Source: Hyphomonas neptunium ATCC 15444 (GTDB lineage Bacteria; Pseudomonadota; Alphaproteobacteria; Caulobacterales; Hyphomonadaceae). From it: a stretch of DNA of 64,000 nucleotides. The stretch is from NCBI RefSeq assembly GCF_000013025.1, contig NC_008358.1:3224001-3288000 (forward strand), written 5' to 3'. This document shows positions 44,335 through 52,685 of the stretch, in pieces. How positions within the stretch are numbered: the stretch's first letter is position 1; every line of letters starts with the position of its first letter. Below the pieces are notes generated by a model that was not told where the DNA came from, did no database searches, and saw only the letters and a list, made by a program, of their open reading frames with translations. The translations under genes and the position numbers were made by a program.

Positions 44335-45219
44335 CTAAAGCGCCAGCTCCAGCTTCCCGTTACAGAGGTTGGAATAGTCGTTCACCAGCGCTTCGGAGAT
44401 CTGGCCAGGCTTGTAGCGATGCTCGCCGATCTCGGCGACCGGCGTCAGCTCCGCAGCAGAGCCCGTGATGAAGCATTCGCTGAACGTTGAAAGCTCATCC
44501 GGGAAGATCGCCCGTTCGACCACTTCGATCTGGCGCGCCTTGGCGAGCGCAATCGTCGTCTGGCGGGTAAGACCGTTGAGGAAACAGTCCGGGGTCGGCG
44601 TATGCAGAACGCCGTCACGCACGAAGAAGATGTTCGCGCCGGTCGCCTCGGCCACCTGGCCGCGATAGTCCAGCATCAGCGCGTCCTGATAGCCCGCCTT
44701 CTCCGCGGCATGCTTGGAGAGGGTGCAGATCATATAGAGGCCCGCCGCCTTGGCATGGCAGGGCGCCGTATCGGGCGCCGGGCGGCGCCACTGGGCATGC
44801 GTCAGGCGGATGCCCTTCATCTTGTCGGCAAAATAGTCGCCCCAATGCCAGACAGCGATTGCCAGATGGATGGTGTTGTTCTGCGCCGAAACGCCCATCA
44901 TTTCCGATCCGCGCCAGGCCACGGCGCGCACATAAGCGCTCTCGAGACCGGATTTTTCCAGCGCCTCTTTCTTGGCCCGCTCGATTTCCTCCACGCTGAA
45001 GGGAATGTCGAAGCCCATGATACCGGCCGAATTGTGCAGCCGCTTGGAGTGGTCCAGCGAGCGGAAGATCTTGCCGCTATAGGCGCGCTCGCCTTCAAAA
45101 ACGGAGGAAGCGTAGTGCAATGCATGCGTCAGAACGTGCACTTTGGTGTCACGCCAGGGTACGAACGAGCCATCCATCCAGATGTATCCGTCGCGGTCAT
45201 CATAGGGGATGGCAGACAT
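44335..45219 (-). CDS. ilvE: branched-chain amino acid aminotransferase
   Basis: A 294-residue PLP-dependent class IV aminotransferase. Motifs: GYIWMDGSFVPW, HALHYASSVFEGERAY, the lysine region CHAKAAGLYMICTLSKHAA, EATGANIFFV, and FITGSAAELTPVAEI. It makes the last step of leucine, isoleucine and valine synthesis. The gene is divergent from a marR-type gene with 53 bases between the starts. Complete, with usual length. Confidence 0.94.
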   Translation of the reverse strand: MSAIPYDDRDGYIWMDGSFVPWRDTKVHVLTHALHYASSVFEGERAYSGKIFRSLDHSKRLHNSAGIMGFDIPFSVEEIERAKKEALEKSGLESAYVRAVAWRGSEMMGVSAQNNTIHLAIAVWHWGDYFADKMKGIRLTHAQWRRPAPDTAPCHAKAAGLYMICTLSKHAAEKAGYQDALMLDYRGQVAEATGANIFFVRDGVLHTPTPDCFLNGLTRQTTIALAKARQIEVVERAIFPDELSTFSECFITGSAAELTPVAEIGEHRYKPGQISEALVNDYSNLCNGKLELAL

Positions 45220-45272
45220 TGCTTACGCTCCTCGCTTGCACTTTTGTTGCGGTTCGCGTTCATTTCCGACTT

Positions 45273-45737
45273 ATGGCCCAATCCGTCAACCTGAACCGCC
45301 CATTCGACCCCCGCCTGTTTCTGACCGACCAGGAACTCGACAGAGGCGCAGGACTCCTGATTTCAGGGGCAGATGAGCTTATGCGGGCTGCTGAAAAGGC
45401 CCGCAAGAAGGCCGGTCTGAGCAAGACAGAGATGCAGATTCTCATGGCAATCCGCTATCAACCGGGCCTCACGGTCAGCCAATTGCGCGATCAGCTGGGC
45501 ATGACGGTGCCAACTTTTGCCCGTATCATCGGCCAGCTCGACACTCGCGGCCTGATCGAGCGCGCCCGCGAGGGCTCTGACGGCCGGCGCCGGAAGCTCT
45601 CGCTGTCGGATGCGGGCACGACCCTGACGACCCCCATCACCATAGAGCTGCGCGAGCGCCTGCGGGTAGCCTTCCGCGCCTGTGGACCTGAAGCTGTCGC
45701 CGGCGCACGCTTCATGCTGGAAGCCCTGGTGAAGTGA
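45273..45737 (+). CDS. MarR family regulator
   Basis: A 154-residue winged-helix MarR protein. The recognition region is LTVSQLRDQLGMTVPTFARIIGQLDTRGLIER, and the wing follows in GSDGRRRKLSLSDAG. ATG at 45273; the frame is open to 45120 in the ilvE promoter area. It precedes a response regulator by 10 bases. The MarR/OmpR-type order resembles petP-petR of Rhodobacter, needed for cytochrome bc1 there, though here a kinase gene follows as well. Confidence 0.9.
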   Translation: MAQSVNLNRPFDPRLFLTDQELDRGAGLLISGADELMRAAEKARKKAGLSKTEMQILMAIRYQPGLTVSQLRDQLGMTVPTFARIIGQLDTRGLIERAREGSDGRRRKLSLSDAGTTLTTPITIELRERLRVAFRACGPEAVAGARFMLEALVK

Positions 45738-45747
45738 GGGCGATGCC

Positions 45748-46437
45748 ATGAGCCTCAAAGACCCCGCCCATATTCTGATCGTGGATGATGACGACCGCAT
45801 CCGGGATCTGACCAAGCGCTTCCTGACGCTGAAGGGATACCGGGTGACGAGCGCGCCCGATGCGGCCGGGGCGCGCCGTCTGATGGACAACATGACCTTC
45901 GATCTGGCGGTGCTCGACATCATGATGCCGGGAGAAACCGGTCTGGAACTGCTGGACCGCATCCGCTCCGGCCCGGCGCGGGCCACCCCGGTCATGCTGC
46001 TGACGGCGCGGGGTGAAGCGCGCGACCGGATCGAGGGGCTGCGCCTTGGCGCCGATGACTATCTCGCCAAGCCGTTTGAACCCGAAGAGCTGGTCCTGCG
46101 CTGTGAAGCCATTCTCCGCCGCTCGCAGAAGCCTGCCCCACCGCCGGAAGAAATCGAGATGTCAGGTCTCGTCTTCAATATCGAGCGCGGCGAACTGAAA
46201 GCAGGTGACCAGCGCATCCGCCTGACGGACGCTGAAGTCCAGCTGCTGACAATCCTTGCCCGGATGCCGGGTGAAGCGATCAGCCGGGAAGACCTTGCCG
46301 AGATGACCTCGGCGGGCATGGAACGCTCGGTCGATGTGCAGGTCACACGCCTGCGCCGCAAGATCGAGCCCAACCCCAAAGAACCGATCCATATCCAGAC
46401 CGTGCGGGGCGTCGGCTACCGCCTGATGCCGGATTGA
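45748..46437 (+). CDS. OmpR/PhoB family response regulator
   Basis: A 229-residue regulator. The receiver has ILIVDDDDRIRDLTKRF, the phospho-acceptor Asp in LAVLDIMMPGETGLE, and DYLAKPFEPEEL. The winged-helix C-terminus has LTDAEVQLLTILARMPGEAISRE and VDVQVTRLRRKIEP, VRGVGYRL. A GAGGGCGATGCC ribosome site precedes the start. It is cotranscribed with the MarR gene and overlaps or abuts the kinase that surely phosphorylates it. Confidence 0.95.
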   Translation: MSLKDPAHILIVDDDDRIRDLTKRFLTLKGYRVTSAPDAAGARRLMDNMTFDLAVLDIMMPGETGLELLDRIRSGPARATPVMLLTARGEARDRIEGLRLGADDYLAKPFEPEELVLRCEAILRRSQKPAPPPEEIEMSGLVFNIERGELKAGDQRIRLTDAEVQLLTILARMPGEAISREDLAEMTSAGMERSVDVQVTRLRRKIEPNPKEPIHIQTVRGVGYRLMPD

Positions 46438-46445
46438 AACCCCGA

Positions 46446-47741
46446 ATGCTCCGCCTGCGCGACATTACCCCCCGCGGTCTCTACGCCCGCAGCCTGCTGC
46501 TGATCCTCGCGCCCGTCCTGCTGATCCTGGGTCTGATGACCTGGTACTATTATTCCAGCCATATCGCCGAGATGAACCGCAAGCTTGGTCAGGGTATTGC
46601 CCGCGACGCGGCGCTGATCCGGGATGCCTGCATCAATCCGGAGTACGGCCCGGCAGACTATGCGCGGATACAATACCTTCTGGAAACGGAGTTTACCTGC
46701 GCCCTGCCCGAAAATGCCGTGCCCATCAGCGCCTTGCGCCAAGGCTTCTCATACAATGATACGCTCAACAGTGAACTGGCCGCACGGCTTGGTGATAGGG
46801 TCTTCGTCGGCCAGGTCCCAAAAGAACCCAAGCTGCACATCCGGTTCGCCGCCAGCGCTTCCACCGCAGAGATCATCATCGACCGCAAACGCGCGCTCGT
46901 CATCAATGCGCACTTCTTCATTGTCTGGGTGATCTTCTTCTCACTGCTGATGGTTGCCCTCGCGATCGGTTTCCTCAACCAGCAGGTCCGCTCGATCCTT
47001 CGGCTTTCAAGGGCGGCCCGCGCCTTTGGCCGGGGGCGAGATCTGGAGGGTTTCCGCCCTTCCGGGGCGACGGAAGTGCGCGATGCCGCGCGCGCCATCA
47101 TCGACATGAAGAACCGCCTCACATCCTTCGCTGAACAGCGCACCGCGATGCTGGCCGGCGTCAGCCATGACCTGCGCACGCCGCTGACGCGCCTGAAACT
47201 GACCCTCGCACTCATGCCGGAGTCCGACGATCTCAAAGCGGCGCGATCAGATCTCAATGACATGGCGATGATGCTGGACGAATACCTCGCCTTTGCGCGC
47301 GGCGAGGAGGGCGACGAAGCGGCCGAGTTTGACCTGGGCGCCCTGGTTCACGATGTAGTGGCAGGCTTTGGCCCACATGTTCCGGTCAGCGGCCCTCAGA
47401 CACTGACCGCGCGGGGCCGCCCGCTTGCCCTGAAACGGGCGATTACAAATCTTGTCTCAAATGCGCTGAAATATGCCAGCCACGCCCGCGTTACGCTCGT
47501 CAATGGACCGCATTGGGCTGAAGTGATCGTGGATGATGATGGCCCCGGCATACCCGCCGACCGTTATGAAGAAGCCTTCCGGCCCTTCTCTCGGCTGGAT
47601 GACGCACGTAGCCAGAATGCCTCCGGCTCGGGTCTTGGGCTTACCCTGGCACGCGATACAGCCCGGATGCATGGCGGCGATGTGCGTCTTGCGCCAAGCC
47701 CACTGGGTGGATTACGCGCAATCTTAAGACTGCCGCACTAG
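46446..47741 (+). CDS. EnvZ-like sensor histidine kinase
   Basis: A 431-residue membrane kinase. Helices lie at about 15-40 (LLLILAPVLLILGLMTWYYY) and 155-180 (FFIVWVIFFSLLMVALAIGF) around a periplasmic domain; then HAMP, the H box GVSHDLRTPLTRLKLTL, N box NLVSNALKYA, and G boxes DDDGPGIPADR and GSGLGLTLARD. It is the EnvZ/OmpR type and partner of the upstream regulator. A TTG at 46434 overlapping the regulator stop is an alternative start. Signal unknown. Confidence 0.93.
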   Translation: MLRLRDITPRGLYARSLLLILAPVLLILGLMTWYYYSSHIAEMNRKLGQGIARDAALIRDACINPEYGPADYARIQYLLETEFTCALPENAVPISALRQGFSYNDTLNSELAARLGDRVFVGQVPKEPKLHIRFAASASTAEIIIDRKRALVINAHFFIVWVIFFSLLMVALAIGFLNQQVRSILRLSRAARAFGRGRDLEGFRPSGATEVRDAARAIIDMKNRLTSFAEQRTAMLAGVSHDLRTPLTRLKLTLALMPESDDLKAARSDLNDMAMMLDEYLAFARGEEGDEAAEFDLGALVHDVVAGFGPHVPVSGPQTLTARGRPLALKRAITNLVSNALKYASHARVTLVNGPHWAEVIVDDDGPGIPADRYEEAFRPFSRLDDARSQNASGSGLGLTLARDTARMHGGDVRLAPSPLGGLRAILRLPH

Positions 47742-47773
47742 ATAAGGTCGCCAGGACGTTCATCGGAGAAACC

Positions 47774-49315
47774 ATGACTGCCACACGCACCAAACTCGTC
47801 ATCCGCAATGCCAAGCCAAAGGATATTGCGGCCATCCGCCCGCTTTATGAGAAGGTTTACGGCGTGGCGGACGGCTACACGGTTGATCAGATCGCCGGGC
47901 AGATCAACAAATTCCCTGACGGCCAGTTCGTTGCGGAATTTGAAGGCCAGATCGTCGGCCATTGCGTGACTTTCGTGATCAACTCCGGCACGGCGCTCTC
48001 CCAGCACACCTGGAACGAGATCACCGGCGGCGGGTTTGCCGCCCGGCACGATCCCGAAGGCGACATGCTCTATGGCATGGATGTCATCGTCGATTCCGAA
48101 TTCCGGCGGCTGCGCATCGGCCAGCGCTTCTACAAGGTCCGCCAGGATCTCTGCCAGTGGCTGGAGCTGAAAGGCATCGTATTCGGTGGGCGCATGCCCG
48201 GCTATCAGCGCCACCAGAAGGAATTTCCAAACCCGGCTGACTATATTGAGGCGGTCCAGGCGTCCAAGTTGCGCGATCCGGTGCTCAGCTTCCAGCTGCG
48301 CCAGGGATTTGAAGTTGTCGGCGTGCTGAAGAACTACATGCCGGAAGATCTGGAATCCTGCGGTCATGCGACCCAGATGTTCTGGCGCAATCCGCTGGAA
48401 CAGGAAACGATCAAGGCCAAGCCAAGCCTGGGCGATACCTCCCTGCCCGAACGGGTCCGCGTGGCGACCGTTCAGTTCCAGATGCGCCGCATCAACGCGA
48501 TTGATGAATTCGAGCAGCAGGTGGAGTATTTCGTCGATATTGCCTCCGACTACCGTGCAGACTTTGTGGCCTTCCCGGAACTGTTCACGCTGCAACTGCT
48601 TTCTCTGGAAGGCAAGCCGCTGGGGCCGGCAGATGCGATCGCGCGCATATCCGAATATACGCCCCGCTTCATTGCCTTCATGGAGCGCCTGGCCGTCTCC
48701 TATAACATCAACATTATCGGCGGCTCTCACCCCTCCCGCATGGAGGATGGCGACATTCACAATGTTGCTTACATCTTCCTGCGCGATGGGTCGGTGCACA
48801 CGCAGCAGAAGCTTCACCCGACGCCATCCGAGCGCAGCTGGTGGAATATCAAGGGCGGCGAAGGCAACTCCGTCATCCACACAGATTGCGGCCCGATCGG
48901 TGTGATGATCTGCTACGATTCCGAATTCCCCGAAATCGCCCGCCACCTTGTCGATCAGGGCGCGCTGATCCTGTTCGTGCCCTTCTGCACCGATGAGCGC
49001 CGCGGATACCTCCGTGTACGCTATTGCAGCCAGGCGCGGGCCGTGGAGAACCAGTGTTATGTCGTCATGTCGGGCGTGGTCGGCAATCTGCCGAATGTCG
49101 AGAATATGGACATCCACTATGCCGAGAGCTGTATCCTGACACCTTCGGACTTCCCCTTCTCGCGTGACGGGATTGCCGCTGATGCCGCCCCCAATACGGA
49201 GACGGTTGCGATTGCCGACCTTTCCCTTTCAGACCTGCTGACGGCGCGCCAATCGGGCGCCGTGCAGAACCTGAAAGACCGGCGGTTTGATCTCTACCGG
49301 GTGGTCTGGAAGTAA
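47774..49315 (+). CDS. GNAT acetyltransferase-nitrilase fusion
   Basis: A 513-residue two-domain protein. Residues 1-200 are a GNAT domain (KLVIRNAKPKDIAAIRPLY; GMDVIVDSEFRRLRIGQRFY). Residues 220-513 are a carbon-nitrogen hydrolase with the triad Glu in ADFVAFPELFTLQ, Lys in QQKLHPTPSE and Cys in GVMICYDSEFPE. The C-N hydrolase should cleave an amide; the GNAT part may bind or acetylate the same compound. Fusions of this build are known in many bacteria but lack a firm substrate. Start follows CATCGGAGAAACC. Confidence 0.93.
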   Translation: MTATRTKLVIRNAKPKDIAAIRPLYEKVYGVADGYTVDQIAGQINKFPDGQFVAEFEGQIVGHCVTFVINSGTALSQHTWNEITGGGFAARHDPEGDMLYGMDVIVDSEFRRLRIGQRFYKVRQDLCQWLELKGIVFGGRMPGYQRHQKEFPNPADYIEAVQASKLRDPVLSFQLRQGFEVVGVLKNYMPEDLESCGHATQMFWRNPLEQETIKAKPSLGDTSLPERVRVATVQFQMRRINAIDEFEQQVEYFVDIASDYRADFVAFPELFTLQLLSLEGKPLGPADAIARISEYTPRFIAFMERLAVSYNINIIGGSHPSRMEDGDIHNVAYIFLRDGSVHTQQKLHPTPSERSWWNIKGGEGNSVIHTDCGPIGVMICYDSEFPEIARHLVDQGALILFVPFCTDERRGYLRVRYCSQARAVENQCYVVMSGVVGNLPNVENMDIHYAESCILTPSDFPFSRDGIAADAAPNTETVAIADLSLSDLLTARQSGAVQNLKDRRFDLYRVVWK

Positions 49316-49318
49316 GGC

Positions 49319-49609
49319 TCAGCCAAGCTTTGCGGCGAGCTGGTCCATGAAGCCGGCCAGTTCGAGATCCTTCTGCGTGACGCCGTCGGCGTCATGCGTG
49401 GTGAGGGTCACGTCGACCTTGTTATAGACGTTGAACCATTCGGGATGGTGGTCCATCTGCTCGGCCTTCAGAGCGGTGGCCGACATGAACGCGAACGCCG
49501 TCTTGAAGTCAGCAAAGCGATAGGCTTTCTCAATCGCGTCGCGCTCGCCCTCGGCGATCTTCCAGCCCTTCAGGGCCTTGACGGCTGCGTCTGCACCAAT
49601 CTTTGACAT
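49319..49609 (-). CDS. phhB: pterin-4a-carbinolamine dehydratase
   Basis: A 96-residue PCD/DCoH protein. The active site is [27 protein letters not shown] in the order of the family, with the His-His pair and later His. It dehydrates 4a-hydroxytetrahydropterin, usually to recycle the cofactor of phenylalanine hydroxylase, or for molybdopterin or other pterin chemistry. No phenylalanine hydroxylase gene is nearby. Start preceded by GGAGAGGAATAAGAC; 3 bases after the lipoprotein stop, third gene of a HAD-lipoprotein-PCD operon. Confidence 0.92.
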   Translation of the reverse strand: MSKIGADAAVKALKGWKIAEGERDAIEKAYRFADFKTAFAFMSATALKAEQMDHHPEWFNVYNKVDVTLTTHDADGVTQKDLELAGFMDQLAAKLG

Positions 49610-49612
49610 GTC

Positions 49613-50206
49613 TTATTCCTCTCCATCCTGGCCGAGTACGAAATATACCCAACGGCCGTCGGCCGATATGGCTGTGCGCATGCCCGGATAGCCTTCACCG
49701 GCGCGGATGCGGGCGATGCCATCTTCACCGATCAGTTCGCGCAAGCGGCGGCGTTCTACGAAAGTCAGCTTCTCGGGGATCAGATCGCGTGCGTCCTTGG
49801 CGGCAATGTCGGGCCAGACAAACCAGGTTTCGCCGTCAATCTCGCGTTTGCCCGGCGGGCCTTCAAACAGGTCGCGGATCTTGCGGTTGGGATCGACGCC
49901 GGTTCTGCGGAGCAGATCCCAGAACTCGTAATGATCCTGGCCTCCGATATTGGAGATGAAGCCTTCCTGCTGGCTGGCGAGGCGGCCGAGGCTGCGCAGG
50001 GCGCCGCGTTCGGCTTCGCGCAGGATGGCGGCTTTCATCTTTTCCGCGTCTTCGGTCAGCTCCACCGGTTCGGGCGGCTGGGGCGGGCGGGTGAGGGATT
50101 CGGGCGGCGAAGGCGGGCCAGCGACGGGCACATTGGCGGGTTCAGCCTGCGAGCAGGCCGCCAGCATTCCCATCAGAAGGGCGAGCGTGAAGCTAGCGCA
50201 CCGCAT
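49613..50206 (-). CDS. predicted lipoprotein of unknown function
   Basis: A 197-residue lipoprotein with signal and lipobox MRCASFTLALLMGMLAACSQ. A Pro-rich spacer (PPSPPESLTRPPQPPEPVE) is followed by a soluble domain of about 140 residues with EKMKAAILREAERGALRSLG, FVWPDIAAKDARDLIPEKLT and the end GRWVYFVLGQDGEE. I know no family. Its start overlaps the HAD gene by 14 bases and its stop is three bases before the PCD gene. Confidence 0.8.
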   Translation of the reverse strand: MRCASFTLALLMGMLAACSQAEPANVPVAGPPSPPESLTRPPQPPEPVELTEDAEKMKAAILREAERGALRSLGRLASQQEGFISNIGGQDHYEFWDLLRRTGVDPNRKIRDLFEGPPGKREIDGETWFVWPDIAAKDARDLIPEKLTFVERRRLRELIGEDGIARIRAGEGYPGMRTAISADGRWVYFVLGQDGEE

Positions 50207-50843
50207 AGCCGGTGATGGCTTCCAGATCGGCCAGCAATTGGTCTTCGCTGGTCACCTTGATGGTCGCCATGCCCATTTCGCGGGCCGGCTTCAGATTGAT
50301 CCCGAGATCATCGAGATAGACGCAATTCTTCGGGTCTACATCGAGGGCTTCGCACATCAGCGCGTAGATGCGCGGGTCCGGCTTGCGGATGCCGAGTTTC
50401 GAGCTTTCGATCAGGTGATCGAACTGGGCGAACACTTCGGCGAGCTGGGCGGCCTTCTCATCATCGTGCGTCATCGAGGCGCCCTTGCCGATGGGGGCGT
50501 TGTTGGTGATGCAGCCGACCTTGCCATGGCCCTTGCAGACTTTGAGCGCATTGACGACCCGCGGGCGCAGATGGCCGGAGAGAAGCCCGAGGATGTCCTT
50601 GCCGGGCACATCATGGCCCATCGACTGGGCTTCTGCCCGGAAGAGGCCATCGAATTCCTCGGCGCCGACAAGGCTGCGCTCGAGCTTGGCCCAGGCGTTT
50701 TCCAGCGGATTGACCGCGTTGACCGAGCGGATGAAGTCGGTGGGCAGGCCCTTTTCGGCCTCATACCGGTTGAATGCCTCGAACGGCGAGGAGGTGAATA
50801 CCCCGCCAAAGTCCCAGATTACTGCCTGAAAGGTACGTGTCAT
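50193..50843 (-). CDS. HAD superfamily hydrolase
   Basis: A 216-residue HAD-IA enzyme. Motif I is QAVIWDFGGVFTSS, which has Asp but Gly-Gly-Val in the place of the usual second Asp (D-x-D), as in the epoxide hydrolase/haloacid subgroup. Motif II is GCITNNAP, motif III LGIRKPDPRIY and motif IV YLDDLGINLKPA. First gene of the operon. Start 50843 fits the first strand; the frame is open to 50879. Substrate not known. Confidence 0.9.
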   Translation of the reverse strand: MTRTFQAVIWDFGGVFTSSPFEAFNRYEAEKGLPTDFIRSVNAVNPLENAWAKLERSLVGAEEFDGLFRAEAQSMGHDVPGKDILGLLSGHLRPRVVNALKVCKGHGKVGCITNNAPIGKGASMTHDDEKAAQLAEVFAQFDHLIESSKLGIRKPDPRIYALMCEALDVDPKNCVYLDDLGINLKPAREMGMATIKVTSEDQLLADLEAITGYAVR

Positions 50844-50956
50844 GACCGGCTTGCTAGCCCGGCCTGCGCGGTATTTCAAACCTTGATTTTCTCCCCGCCC
50901 CTTGCGGGCCCGCTTCTGGCCGGTAGTGTCCCGCCCGAACCAATAAGGAGGAAGTC

Positions 50957-51874
50957 ATGGGTGTTCTCGACGGGAAGGTCGTTCTGGTTACAGGCGGCGG
51001 CAACGGCATCGGCAAGGAAACAGCGCTTCTGGCCGCGCGCGAAGGCGCCAAAGTGCTGGTCAACGATCTCGGCGGCGGCCTGAAAGGCGGCGACGAGGGC
51101 GATGCAGGCCCGGCAGAGGCGGTCGCAGCGGAAATCCGCGCCGCAGGCGGGGAAGCGGCCTCCAACTCCGAAAGCGTGACCGAATACAGCGCCGTCGCCA
51201 ATATGGTGACCCAGGCGCTCGACACGTTCGGCCGCCTCGATTCGATCATCAACCCGGCCGGCATCCTGCGTGACGGCATGTTCCACAAGATGAGCGAAGC
51301 CGACTGGAAAGCCGTGATCGATGTTCACCTGCATGGCTCCTACAATGTCGGCCGCGCGGCGGTTGAATATTTCCGCGAGAGCGAGCGCGGCTCTTACGTG
51401 TTCTTCACCTCCACCTCCGGCCTGATCGGCAATATCGGCCAGGCAAACTATGCCGCCGCCAAGCTCGGCATTGTTGGCCTTTCCCGCATTCTGGCGATGG
51501 AAGGGGCGGCGAAAAACATCCGCTCCAACGTGATTGCGCCGTTTGCCTGGACGCGGATGATTGCCTCGATCCCGGTGAAGGATGAAGCCAGCGCCCAGCG
51601 GGTTGAGCGGATGAAGAACGGCATGCGCGCCGATCAGGTGGCGCAGCTGGCCGTGGCGCTCTGCTCGGATCAGTCGTCCAACGTCTCGGGTCAGATTTTC
51701 GGCGTGCGCGGCAATGAAGTGATCCTCTTCGACCAGCCCCGCCCGGTGAAATCGCTGGCGCGGATGGAGGGGTGGAACCCCGAAAGCCTGATCAGCCAGG
51801 CCTTCCCGGCGATGAGCCCGGACTTTACCGATCTGGGGGCGACGGCGAGCGTGTTTCCTTACGAGCCGATCTGA
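50957..51874 (+). CDS. short-chain dehydrogenase/reductase, MFE-2-like
   Basis: A 305-residue SDR. The NAD(P) loop is VTGGGNGIGKETALLAA, then LVNDLGGGLKGGDEGDAGPA with an Asp that prefers NAD. The catalytic Ser and Tyr-x-x-x-Lys are in TSTSGLIGNIGQANYAAAKLG. The insert after the second strand is like the hydroxyacyl-CoA dehydrogenase part of peroxisomal multifunctional enzyme 2, so a 3-hydroxyacyl-CoA or steroid role is likely. Strong ribosome site AAGGAGGAAGTC. It is alone on the plus strand. Confidence 0.93.
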   Translation: MGVLDGKVVLVTGGGNGIGKETALLAAREGAKVLVNDLGGGLKGGDEGDAGPAEAVAAEIRAAGGEAASNSESVTEYSAVANMVTQALDTFGRLDSIINPAGILRDGMFHKMSEADWKAVIDVHLHGSYNVGRAAVEYFRESERGSYVFFTSTSGLIGNIGQANYAAAKLGIVGLSRILAMEGAAKNIRSNVIAPFAWTRMIASIPVKDEASAQRVERMKNGMRADQVAQLAVALCSDQSSNVSGQIFGVRGNEVILFDQPRPVKSLARMEGWNPESLISQAFPAMSPDFTDLGATASVFPYEPI

Positions 51875-51957
51875 TCGGCAGCAGTTTTGGCCGGCGCAGC
51901 CCTTGGGCTGTCCGGCGAAAACCTCTCTCCCCGGTGATCCGGGGACGGAAAATTGCT

Positions 51958-52335
51958 TCAAGACGTATCGGGGTGGGCTGCGGCCTGCCCCGATTGCTTT
52001 TGGGGCATAGCGGCGGCGGGCGCCGGGAGCAGCGCGGGCGGGGTTTCTTCTTCGGTGAAGGTGGCGGCCAGAAGCGCGCGGGTGAGCCCGGCGGAATAGG
52101 TGTGGCCGAAGGTTTCGTAGGTGACGGGCGCGGCCTGGCTGTTGCCAAAGTCCGCAGGCAGATGACGCAGGCGGACGCGGCCGAACTTCGAAATGGTGAT
52201 CCAGTAAGGCACGCCCCGGCCGTAATGGGCCCGGACCCAGTCGCGCAGGGCAATCAGCTGCACGAAGATCAGCGGCCAGAGGAGGCGCTGAATGAGGCTG
52301 AGGCCGGGGAGCGGGGTGGTGAGGGCGAAGTGCAT
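51958..52335 (-). CDS. conserved hypothetical protein
   Basis: A 125-residue protein with an N-terminal amphipathic or membrane stretch (LIQRLLWPLIFVQLIALRDWV), then AHYGRGVPYWITISKFGRVRLRHL in the middle and a Pro/Ala-rich tail. No family with known function recognised. It likely sits at the membrane. The ORF is the longest sensible one here and has the codon bias of its neighbours. Its 5' side borders the IS110 flank. Confidence 0.6.
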   Translation of the reverse strand: MHFALTTPLPGLSLIQRLLWPLIFVQLIALRDWVRAHYGRGVPYWITISKFGRVRLRHLPADFGNSQAAPVTYETFGHTYSAGLTRALLAATFTEEETPPALLPAPAAAMPQKQSGQAAAHPDTS

Positions 52336-52466
52336 GGGCGCGAGAATAGCGGACGCGTGGAGGGGGCGGATTGGATGGGGGATTTTAGGGTGTGTTGTGG
52401 TGAGGGTGTGGGCTTTCGGGGGTGGATAGGGCGGTGTTTGTCCCTTGGTTCAGGAGGGCGCGCCCC

Positions 52467-52482
52467 GGCTCGTCCTTCGACT
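52467..52482. repeat. left half of REP-like palindrome split by the IS
   Basis: GGCTCGTCCT (52467-52476) plus TCGA and the core CT. With AGGATGAGCC (53640-53649) on the far side it rebuilds a 10-bp stem (9 of 10 pairs) and a 7-base loop TCGACTC; the IS sits in the loop. Confidence 0.6.
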
Positions 52483-52499
52483 TCGCTTGTCTTATGGCA

Positions 52500-52685
52500 T
52501 TTGCGTCTGATCTGGTCAGACTGGAACCGCTGACGGGAGTTACCGCTCCCGTCAGCGGCGAGGGTGGGACCGTGACTTCGCAGGCGCCTGGGCGCCGTTC
52601 CTGAGTGAGGTCGCCCTCGTCTTTCCCATCGGCCTGAACGGATACAGGGGCTTTGAGGCCCGCATGACAAGCAGAGGCAGGAAAG
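52500..52685 (+). ncRNA. predicted IS110 bridge RNA
   Basis: The left end folds into a 5' hairpin (CCGCTGACGGGAG 52527-52539 with CTCCCGTCAGCGG 52546-52558) and two internal-loop structures. Target loop: outer stem CGAGGG 52559-52564 / CCCTCG 52614-52619, inner GACC 52568-52571 / GGTC 52609-52612, cap GGCGC/GCGCC 52583-52596. Donor loop: CTTTCC 52621-52626 / GGAAAG 52680-52685, GCCT 52632-52635 / AGGC 52675-52678, cap GGGC/GCCC 52648-52661. Guide-like matches: ACGGATAC 52638-52645 equals the right end 53630-53637; GACAAGC 52666-52672 is complementary to 52485-52491; TCCTGAG 52599-52605 is complementary to target 53637-53643; CTTCG 52576-52580 equals target 52475-52479 plus or minus one. The RNA stops at the transposase ATG. 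Confidence 0.7.

Noticed and set aside
47738..49117. Minus-strand open frame opposite the GNAT-nitrilase gene
   Set aside because: No family features; the plus strand has two complete domains.
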